In this document: positions 14,701-26,700 of the stretch, piece after piece
Numbering within the stretch: position 1 is the first letter of the stretch
How the letters are laid out: each line of letters begins with the position of its first letter
Assembly (NCBI GenBank): GCA_936450465.1
Contig: OW388301.1
Span: 16,969,523-17,033,522, forward strand
Length of the DNA: 64,000 nt
Source: Gibbula magus
Taxonomy: Eukaryota; Mollusca; Gastropoda; Trochida; Trochidae
Direction of reading: 5' to 3'
Translations under genes and position numbers: made by a program
Notes under the pieces: model-generated
Databases searched by the model: none
Seen by the model: the letters and a program-made list of their open reading frames with translations, nothing else
What the model was told of the DNA's origin: nothing

Positions 14701-17700
14701 GAACATTCAGCAATTTGTTTTGACATCGTTGGTACTGTTGGTAAGCATTTGAACGTATTTATTATTCTTGGTATAGGAATCCATTGACAAAACATTTCTG
14801 AATGGACAAACTCTTTGTGGACATTTAACAATTGTTAAAATAATGGTTTGATATCTCTTGGCTCCAAGTTAGACTAAATGACTTTGCGTATTTCATTTAA
14901 AAGCCAGCATAAATTTCTTTTAAATATAATTCATGTTATACTGTCTACATATAAACATTTTATAACATATCTAAGCAGTATTTTTTTTGAAATATATTGC
15001 CAAAATATCGAATTACCCATTATTAAGGAATTATTAAGGAAAAAAGCAACACTTTAGACAAAGGAATGTTATTACTTCGACACTCTGACTTTGCCACACT
15101 TGCCAAATCCACAGTCGTTTTCCCTGGAGGACATTTGTCACATGATGTTTGACCCTTGTTTTCTTGATACTCTCCAATAGGACACGGCTTACACTTGACA
15201 CCCTCATAGTACGAACCTTCAGGACACTGAACTGAGAATGAAAGAGAAAGTCGAAAGGGAACAGAGCTATACAGCTGAACACCTTGTACCCAATCCTTTC
15301 AAGTGAATAAATATGTTTATATCAAAAACCAATTTTTTTTACACGTACATGTGTATCTAAGTGCAAATATAAAGTAAATCGGCGTTCATTGTAACGTCAA
15401 TACAATTACAGTAACACTGAATCGTAATAAATCAATGAGTAAAATAATTATTCTCAAACGTATCCTTTGTTGATGAAATTTGGCATTATGAAAAAGAAAG
15501 AAAGGGTCAAATTCAAATTTCATTAATTTTCGAATAATCGTTTACAATTCTTTCTAATGTTCATTGCATGAGTATAAGAGGCAATCTATGATGTATGTTT
15601 GACCCAGTTGTTCACTTACTTAAGGTTTCGCAGAAGAAAATTTAAATTGTAGTTTTGAAAATTGACCCCTTATCACTTCAAATAGCTGCAAAAACTGTTA
15701 CTCTTTACTATGGGGTTTCAAATCTGTTCAAATGTTATGGAACATTCAACAGTATTTTTATAATGCAAAAATGCCAAGTGATCGGTTTTTTGAGGATGCA
15801 TCAAAGTTATGTAAAATTACGTGATATTTGCACTGAAATGCATAAATAGGTGAACAAACTTTCGTGCGTTGCTGAAGATGAGTTACAAATTTGAGTAAAT
15901 AAAACAAAATATTGCCAATAGTGTCACGTCTCTCCTCTTTGGGTTCAAGAATTGTATTAATACTCAAACGTTTAAAACACATGTGTGCGATGTGCTCATG
16001 TAAGTTTTTAGAAATGTGAAGTCATTTTTGCTTATCTACAGATATGAAACAAAATATATTATGATTTTTCTGTAATAGCACTACTTTTACTTAACTACAC
16101 GATTCAGTTAGATCGAGGTTAACATTTAGTTTCATTGAGATTGGATAACATTCGGAAGAACGTTCGATATATGCACTACAAGTCCGAGCAATTGCTGCTT
16201 TTTTGGAATGGAATGAATAGTGCCAAGAAAAAGATGTTTATGTTATTGTTTGGGGGCGCAGACGCCTACAAACTGTATACACAGTTGAAATGTCGCCCTA
16301 TATTACATTTGGAATATTATAAATAAACTTTCAAGCAATCATGCGTTGCCTCTCAATATTTTCATGTTGTGTAAATAATGTGCTTCTAAGATGACATACA
16401 ATTTTTGCCGTGGGCTTTCAAACAAGAGGTAAGTAAATAAACTTGGTAGAACATTATATCCGTTCCTTATCATAACATGTTCATGACAAGGACTCCTAAA
16501 TATAATATCGATTGTTCTCTCTTTCGAAATACCAAACTAGCCGTAAACATACTGTGGTGTAAAGCCACCTATATGATATTACCTAATTACTATTTAATAA
16601 TCCGTGGACAAACAGCAAGCTGACTGTGTGGTTAAGGCAAGTAATTATTTCAGTTTGTGTCCGGATTTGATTGAAAATAATCAATTTTATTATGTGACGA
16701 GCATTGAAATACCAGGATATATCAGTGAAATAAACCATCTATCAAGCTACACTGAAAATAACTTATATCTTCACTGCGACCGGTGACTTATATAATTTGA
16801 CGTCATAAAACAATGGTCTTATGTAGCATATTGACTTATGACGTCAATGTTTGACTGTTGTGACGGGTCACTCCTAGCGGCTGCTCGGCGTGAAAACGAC
16901 CCATTTCGGATGTAAATACAAGGATAACATCATAAAATAAATAGAATTTCTGTCGATTCTTGACAAATACCATGTTTATCTCATCTCTTGAGGTAGAAAA
17001 GTTATTCTACCTCACTCGATGAGATAAACATGGTATTAGACAAGAAAAGACATATTTCCTCTATATGTTACCTTAAAAGTGTTTCGTTAGATAGAGTTAA
17101 ATGAAATCTCAATCTGTACCCAAGGTCAAGATATATCACTCATGCATTTTGTCAATGGAGAACGGGAAAGCAAAATATGATCAAAGGTTTCGAACAGTTG
17201 TGCTAAATATGAACACTTATTTGACAATGTTATCACATGATAGAATTCAGTGAGTTTGTTAAAACAAATCTTGAAAATTACTTTATAGAATCAGCTTTTG
17301 ATAAAACCAAATAACTGGTACAAAACGATTTAGTTATAAATACTAACGTGTAATGGTTCACATCCTTGCTCATAATTCATTATTAAAAATATATATATAA
17401 ATTAAGTCAAATATGATAAAAGTAAAACAAATAAAGAAATCACACATCCATCATATTACCAAAACAATTTATATGTCTTATCATTATATTGTTTTCTAAA
17501 ATAATAATAATATAAACTTTGCGAAAATGAAGGCAAATCATACTTTTACCGTTGCTTTGAGCATCCCAAGGTATTTTTAAAATAAATTTCCATTCATAAC
17601 CTTGATTTATCAATGTCCCGGCCAACTATGCATCATTGTTCAGAAAATCAGGTAATATGTAGGCACATGCAGAGGAGAGATTTACCCTTACGCTTATTGC

Positions 17701-20700
17701 TGATGATTTTTTTAAATCAGCACTCACCGCATGTATCACGATGAAAGATTCCAATGACGGAATTAGGTGGACAAGTATAGTATGGTTGTGGTATGTGTGC
17801 TCGACTTATCCTTGTCAACCGTCCACTAACGTTGAAGGAGACTCTTGATATATTTTGGGCGTACTGCAACAAATCCATCTTGGATGTCCTCATCGCCTCG
17901 TCAATGTCCTTACCAAATGGAGAGATCTTTGTTGATAATCTCAGAGCTATATGTTGCCGATTTCTCCTGATCTCGAGATCTTCTTGTTTTAGCGAAATCA
18001 TATGTGACATTGCATCTAGTTCTTTGGTTACATTATTGGTTTCTTGTGATGCCCTATCAGCACATAGGATGAATATGTTCCTCCAAGGACATTCCTGGTA
18101 CAGCGTGGTACAATTGAGAGCTTTCACAGCAAGATAGAATGGGAGAATAATTTCGGATTTAATGCCATCACATGGACCCGAGAAGAAGTACTTTACATTC
18201 ATGTCAGCTTTGTCAGGAAAAGAACGCTCTGTCAAAAAAGAAAAAAACGATAGTGTCTTCACTATATTGTAAATCAAATATTCGGAGTTGTGAACAACTC
18301 AACTCCCATTTTAAAAATCTTTATGTATGGCATTTTTTTTCAATCAAACCCAAAATACTCTACCGACTGAGTAAAATCCCTGGTGAAAATAAAGATTACA
18401 GCATAAATATAAAATGGATGCTTTATTGAACAATCAGAGACGCGTTCAGGACCCCGAGTATCCGTTTGAACCATCATTTTAAACTCCGTATTGTGTGACA
18501 TTAGTCATTTACTTGATCCGTATCAGTTTGCATATAGAGCAAGAAGGGGCCTTGAAGATGCAAAACTTTGCATCTTAAACAATGTGAGAATTTACTTTGT
18601 GGACTTTTCTTCAGCATTCAATACAATTCAGCCTCATATATTGTTAGAGAAACTCTAAAACATTAGCGTAAATTGTAATTTGTTACTGTGGATTGACACA
18701 TTTCTAACTTTTAGACCTCAATATGTTAAGGTTAATTCCTCCTACTCATCTATTCTGTATACAAATACTGGTGTCCCTCAAGGATGTGTCCTTTCGACCG
18801 TATTGTTTAAACTTTACACAAATGTTTGTGTAAGTAATAGTCCCAATAATCTAACTGTGAAGTTTGCTGACGATGCGACGTTGGAGGGACTTATTCAATA
18901 TGATGAACTTTCTTACAGAGATAATATCAACCACTTTGTGACCTGGTGTGAGAACAATTTTCTAACATTCAATGTTAAAAAAAACAAATGAACTTCTTAT
19001 TAACTTCAGGAACAACAAACGCGTTAATAACTCGGTATGTATCAATTGTGACATTGTTGAGATTGTTAATGAATATAAGTACCTTGGCACATTAATAGAT
19101 AGTTAATTGAAATGGAATGCTAATACCGATGCTGTTTCAAAAATTGTCAGGAAAGTTTATATTTCCTACACAAGTTGCGATCATTGTATGTAAATGAACG
19201 TGCATTGTCTCTCTTTTATCATTGTTTCATCAAAAGCATTTTAACTTTTTCTTTCCAATGTTGGTATGGTTCCTTGTCTCTTGTAAAAAAATCTTGCTTA
19301 GAAAAAGTTGTTCTAATCGTTAGTAAAACAGCAGGAGTTTCGTTTACAAATTTATCATATATTTATGAAAAAAGAGTTTTGAAACTAGCCCTTAAGATTG
19401 TATCTGATCAAGATCATGTTTTACACAATGAATATGTCAAGCTGCCTTCTGGAAGGAGATATTTGTTACTGCGTTTTAAATAGAGGTCAAAATACATTCT
19501 TTATTCTTATTTTTTTATTATTATTACAAACGGCTCGTGAACGGAAACTGAGGTCGTGAGTACTTTCAAAAATGATTTCAGAATATCAACGGCATTTTTG
19601 AAAATATAGGTGCCTTGCAAATAGCAACCGACCAAATTTCATTTGAGGGGGTAATTAAAAGAAATAAAAATGAGATTATCAAACTTTGTGACACGCGACA
19701 CCATCTTGGATGACAAATACATGCTTTGCAATACTGCTCGATCCAAAGTGGTCACGGTTGTATTCTCGAGTTCACATGAACGCGTTTTCGTTCAGAAGCA
19801 GGTACTCACGAATACTGGGGGCTACTCGCGATCCTGAACACACCTCTGCGTATGTGTATTTCTGATTTGAATTCAATCCAATTCTTTGTTCCATTGCAGC
19901 GGCAATATATCGTCGGATTTGAAGTACCCCTTTTCTAAATTAATTATTCCAAATGTTTATTTTGCATTGTGATACTTCTTGCTGTTTGAACGTTTCGGAA
20001 AACGAGTTAGTCAATTAATATCACCCAAATAATAAAGTACACGTGAATTGATAATACACCTACATCTTGGCAGGTTTGTGTTTAGGTTTATTGACTACGA
20101 TGTCGATGACGACAGTTATTTTGATGACTGGCTGGTGTCTTCGTTATAGCTATTTTGTTTTATATGAGGACAATAACTGCGGTATAGCTATTTTGGCATC
20201 AGATGTTGTTGTTCTAACTTGTAACAATGCTTTTGATGAACTATCAGTATAATTATGTCCAATAGTGTGGTCTTGCAGGATTCGGCAAGGGAGTCGCAAG
20301 AGTATGTCACTTGATGAGCGGGAATTTCGCTTGAAAGTTAAGACATGAAACACATGTGAATAAAATACATAAATTGTTTAGTACCTGAGCATTTTGGAAT
20401 TTTATCACTGTTCCATCGACCAGTCGCCTTATCACAAAGGAATGATGTAGTCATGAAGCTGGCTGGAGCGATGTCATGAGTCGGGTTGCACGTGACGTCA
20501 CACGTCTTACCTTTGCTCCACTCCTTGCAGCTCATGTTGCCATTAATCGGTGCAGGGAGATCGGTGCAGTTGTGAGCTGTCAAAGGAAATACAGCCATTT
20601 CTGACAGTTTACCAAAGATTCTTTTAAAGTAAAGCATTAAGCCGTTCATGTATTTCTTTTGTGGAATAATATTAGCCAGCCTAATATAAGTGAACCCTCT

Positions 20701-23700
20701 TGAAAGGGCCCTTAAGATTCCCCCCCCCCCCCCCCCCCCCCCTGCTGTAGGCCACATTTGTGGCCTAAGACGATTTTATAAATTGACACGTCAATGACTT
20801 TTGACCCTTTGACATACATACACAAAAGTGTGTGACGAAGTTCCGTGAGTCATGAAAAAGTTCGCATTTTCCGAATCAGAAATCAACGGGCTTTCAAGTG
20901 ATGTACAATGTAATTGGTATCACTGGTACTGTAAAATTATATTTTGTTGAGGAATGATTAATTAACAACCTTGAACCTATTGCCTACTGGTGCGTTTTAA
21001 CGTACTGTAAAAATGTTACCAATTGATTCAAATGGTTGAAATTCAATAGTTATAGTTAAAAACGTGCACGGGTCGTCAACAGCAGTACGATATCGGCCAT
21101 TTTTCAAGTAATCCCATGGAAAACTCCCCGCTGTTTTTTGCTGTCGCGAATTATTCTGAATGCCTATTCTATTTTGAGAAAGAACCTTAAACAAATTGAC
21201 ACTAAAACCGATTTAGTTTTATTAAATAATGTCAAATAATGTGATTGTAGTGATTATTTCACTAGTTCGTAGAGTCACTGAATATATTATTTAAGGAATA
21301 TTCCATCGCAAAATGAAAATAAAGCTAATAAAATAATGTTTGTTTGGCTAGGGATACATCCTATTCAAATATTTTTTAGGCACTTTGCAACATCTGTAAT
21401 AAATTATAAAAAAAAAAAATCGCAATAATCAGGCTCACAAGGCCAGAATGAGAGCGTGAAACGACGAGATTACACTAAGAAAGACATACCACGAAATTAG
21501 GAGACGCTGCTGTTTAGATGCAGGACTGTCAAGTATATTTTTTTTTAAAACCATAACAACCGGGGTTTGAACGCCCCCGGTGCCCAAAAGTAATAATTTC
21601 CGATAGTTAATAGTAGATTGCTGCACAAAATCGGGGATATCGGCTTGGACATTAAAGATTTGCTACTGCTGCAAGCTGTCCAAGTTCGGGCGATGCGAGG
21701 TTTGAACATTTTGATAATTTTGTAAAAAGATTCTTAGCGATTTCATAAGTTTTTAAATTTAGATTACTTCTTAGATATCCGTTGTGATACACATTCATTA
21801 GTAAAATAACAAATATTTTACGGAAATTAAGTTTATTAGTAGTACTAACATTGATTTTTGTAACGATGTTCCGGTTGCAAATCAGAGCGATCCTAAACTA
21901 TGCGAAGCCTCCATATACTGTGAAAAGTTCATAATCAAAACTTAATTCATATGTACATATTTATAAACATTTGATTCTACCAGAATTTGGCTTTCCTTCT
22001 CTGTGTGTTATATTATTATTGTTTGCTATGTTATTTAACAATCATCATTAATCTGCAATTTAGTTATGATGATTTCATTACCTTCCATTGAAGTTTATAT
22101 CACTGTTCGTACGAGACCAATTTAATAACGAATTATGGCAGTGTTTGTAGTGATGTATGCTTGTTATAGAATCTAGAATTTCTAATTTCAGCATTACTAT
22201 TTGAACTTATTTTTTCCAATGATATAAAATATGAAGATTTTCTCATTGTTATTGATTTTCAGGAATAACTTTAGTCAAATTCTAATGAATTGTTTTATTA
22301 TATGACGAGCAGTGAAATACTGTGATTTATCAGTGAAATAAACTGGCTATCAAGCTACAGTGAAAATAACTTATATTTTCACTGCGAACGGTGACTGATA
22401 TAATTTGACGTCATAAAACAATGGTCTCGCGCGGCGATTTGGCTTATGACGTCACATTGTTAATGTGGTGACGGGCTGTTCCTTGCGGCCGCTTGGCGTG
22501 AAAACAACCCTTTTTGGACGTAATTACATGGATAATATCATATAATAAATAGAATATCCGTCGATTCTTGACAAATACCATGTTTATCTCATCTCGTGAG
22601 GTAGAAAAGTTAAATATTTTCACTCGTGGCTGCGCCACTCGTGAAAATATAACCTTTCTACCTCACTCGATGAGATAAACATGGTATTAGTCAAGAAAAG
22701 ACAGATATCCTCTATTTATTTAAATGAATCTATGGAGTATGTATATCAATCTTTAGGATATGATATCTAATATCAATATTAGGAAATAATATAAGGAATA
22801 ATAGTTGTAATTAGCATCTTCATTTTAAGTGTAATGGATGACAGCAGAATATGTAAACTTTTTTGTCTGTGAGTTCAAGTAAATTTCGGTGATTTTCCGG
22901 GAGAGGTTCGAACAGATTATGGCAAATGATCGGCAGTGTTTATCTCTTTTGTGTTGTTTGTATCCATAAAAAAATAATCGGGTAAGAATGATGTCATGTG
23001 TATAAAGTTTAACAGGTATGAGCAACGGCAAGGTAAGTAGCCGACAACGTAATGGACAATAAACACATCTCACCACACTACCGAGTTAGAGATAGTAGCA
23101 GTTTACCAAGGTAACAAATATCAATATTAAAACTTGAATGCCACTCCGAATGAAAAGGAAAGGCGTACACATAATGGCACAATGGTAATATATATTAAGT
23201 AATTAATAACGTTTTTTTTAAATTTTATTTCAATATTTTTGTATAGACATACACAAATATTGAAATAAAATTTAAAAAAACGTTATTAATTACTTAATTA
23301 CCATACATATTATTACACTCTTGCGAACTTATGATAGGTCCCTTCTATGAAATCAATGGTTTCCGGTATTAAGCAGACCATTGCATTAAAACCATCCGCA
23401 GCGAAGAACAGTGACATTGCATTGTGATTGAAAATTATACATGTGATTCAATTTTTTAATTTATATTAAATTGTATCTTAACAATATGACTATTTACGAT
23501 GCATTTTGAAAATCTTGAAGCTAAATAAGAATTGATTGTTACCCCATTACACATTAAATAAACATATAATTGACTAGACTTACTATGCCTACCTCCTCTC
23601 TAGGTATGCAATTTCAACGTTAACACAGACGAAACTTAAAACAGTGGAGTAGGGGATGTGTATAATCCCTCTCCCAAGAGGGGTAAGTCGGCAAGGTCTC

Positions 23701-26700
23701 GTGACGTAACCACCAGAAATCACCTCTCCCCTCTCAGTTGCATAGCGAGAAAGACGTGTATGTTTTCGCTCTGCCACTGGGTAATTTACCGCTGTTTTCG
23801 CTACTTTTGCTAACCTGCTACTTCTTCTGATTTAAGAGGTTGTATCAACGTCCTATCTATGCTTGTCGTTAACAGGTTGTCTCAGATAATCTGTTTTATT
23901 TAGGTGTTGAGTGAATAAGGGACCTTGTTGACATGTGCTAGGTGTGCTCTGCCAAGCTGGTAGCTGCACGCTTTGCTCGTGCAATTTGTGTCTTTTGTTT
24001 TTCTCTCGCCTTCGTCGGGTGACTGCTTGGTTCGCACAGCCTTGGTCATGCCCTCCACCAATCCCTTCGTCTTCTAGAATCAGGTGGGTCTTCTGTTAGC
24101 TAGTCGACTGTTTCGGTTTGCTTTCACCTTCGACTCGTCTCGTCTAGACTCGCCAGTGACTCGACTGTCACTGGCCTTTGTGTTCGTCCATTCGTCTCGT
24201 CTCGCCTGGTTCGCCAGTTCTTAGAGCGCGGCAGGGGGCTCAACAACAAGACCTCACCAATCGCTTTGCGGGGAATCAGAAGGAGGCTACGCCCAAACGC
24301 CCGGCGGCTAACTACTGTCAAGGTCAGGGTCACGGCCAGGGTCAATCAACTCCAAAGAGAGCCAAGACAGACTTTCTGCGGGGAGGGCCCTATCGCGGAT
24401 CCACGGGTTAATCTCCAAAGTCCCCCCGTCCCACTCAGAAGGCGAAGCGGAGGAAGTGACTCGTGGTACCCCCTCTGTTTCCTCCTCCACTCGTTACGTG
24501 GTCGGAGGGCTTGGTGAGTGGCCGGCTTCAAAGCTTCGTCAGCAACTGGGAGCAGTTATGGTTAGACCCGTTCGTTTGTCGGATACTGGGTAAGGGCTTT
24601 CGATCTCCCACCTCGTCTCCTCCTCCTCTTACCAGAGGCTCCTACTAACCTTGGAACAGGTGGAGATCTTAATCTCCAAGGGGGCGGTGCAGGAGGTCCT
24701 GACCCCGCATCTAACTCTGGGGTTTTACTCCCCAGTGTTTGGTTTCAGTCAGAGCAGAACTCACACATCAACGTCATCGAGTTAGACACAGTCCGTCTAG
24801 CCAGTGCCTACTAGTCCACACGGTCAGTTCAGCGACTGCTTGGTCGATAAACAAGCAGGGGTCCACCAGGGCCGAGTCTCTGCTAAGCATGTCGCTCCAG
24901 CTCTTCGAGCTGGTGGACGATGTAGACCTGGACATTCGAGCAGTCCACATTCCAGGTGCCAAGAAGATCTTGGCAGACGCGCTGTCGCGACCAGATGCCC
25001 CTCCCCCGACGGAGTGGCAACTGAACCCAGCAGAGTTCAAGGGGTTGTGTCTCCAGTTCGGGACCCCCCTATAGATAGACATGTTCGCGACATGCCTCAA
25101 TCACTAGTTACCAACCTATGTCTCACCAGTACCAGACCCGCGAGCGATGGGCTTAGATGCGATCTCGTTAGGGTGGGAGGGGATGGACGTCTACGCTTTT
25201 CCGCCGCCGGCCATACTCTCCAAAGTGGTAACCAATATATGGACAACTCGGGTCCTTCGACTTCTTCTGGTGGCCAGCCCAACCATGGTTCGTTCCTCTC
25301 CGCCGGTTCTCTCTTACTTAGCCTTACTTTGTTTAGCTCCCGACTTTGTCTGCAAAAACCAGGCAGCTGATGAGGCTGGCCGCACTTTCTCTATTCCGGC
25401 TCTGGGCTCTGACTCAGGAGAGATGGATCTCTCTCTGTGTCCGGTTAGGGCGTTGAGCAGCGTACCCGCAGGCTGAGAGATGGTAGGCGTCGTCTGTTCT
25501 TGCCTCACTCGCCGAGGAGAACTAAAGAGCTGGACAAGCGAGCGTTGGGTGTATACTTGAGGTCGGCAGTCATTGATGGGTACATGGCCGCTGACCTGCC
25601 TCCTCCATCGCGTTCCAACCCACATGAGATCCGAGCAGTCTCAGCCACGATGGCTTACCACTGTAGCATCGCGGTCTCAGATGTCATGGTGGGCTGTTTT
25701 TGGCGTTCTTCAGAGGTTTTCACCAATCATTACTTACGAGATGTCTCCACAGCAGATCTCAAAGGCATTTCTAGGCTGGGTCCACAGGTGTTTGCATATC
25801 TGAAGGTGGTCCCCCCGACCAGACAGAGAAGGGGACAGTCCTCTTAGGAGGTTGTTCCCACGTGTCTTACGATGCTCCTTGAAATAAACTTTGGTTCGCA
25901 TCGTTTGCTCTTTGTCTGTTGTTTTGTTCATTATACTTCGTTTTTAACCCCAACCCCCGCCCCCTCCCCGTAGAGGTCGGGGGCAGTATGTTACTCAGAA
26001 GTTGAGTGGCTGGGTTGACTCTACAATCCGCTAAGCGGTAGAGATGGCGTCTCACGGGCTGTACGTTGTCCTCACCACAGGGTGGAGGAGTCGTAGGTTA
26101 GCTTAAATTCATGGCTTGATGCTGGTCTCGTCTCTACCACATATCTACTGACCCGGCTCCATGCATTGGGATTCTAGGCATAGTAGGTCTAATCTGTCTT
26201 GCTTTTTTGGGCCTGTTCAGAGAGTGGAGATTTCCGGTGGTGACGTCCGTGACCTTGCCTTTGCTCCACTCCTTGCAGCTCATGTTGCCATTAATCGGTG
26301 CAGGGAGATTGGTGCAGTTGTAAGCTGTCAAAGGAAATACAGCCATTTCTGACAGTTTACCAAAGATTCTTTTAAAGTAAAGCATTAAGCCGTTCATGTA
26401 TTTCTTTTGTGGAATAATATTAGCTACCCCAATATAAGTGAACTCTCTTGAAAAGGCCCTTAAGATCCCCCCCCCCCCCCCCCCCTCCCCCCTGCTGTAG
26501 GCCACATCTGAGGTTATTTTATAAATTGACACGTCAATCACTTTTGACCCTTTGACATACATACACAAAAGTGTGTGACGAAATTCCGTGAGTCATGAAA
26601 AAGTTCACATTTTCCGAATAGGAAATCAATGGGCTTTCAAGTGATGTACAATGTAATTGGCATCACTGGTACTGTAAAATTATATTTTATTAAAGGAATA

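Noticed and set aside
20338..20757. 139-codon ORF with a Gly run around the sushi exon
   Set aside because: The Gly run is the C homopolymer in the intron; only 20385-20576 is the exon.
24774..25625. Several minus-strand ORFs in the GC-rich DIRS region
   Set aside because: Shadows of the plus-strand RNase H and recombinase frames.
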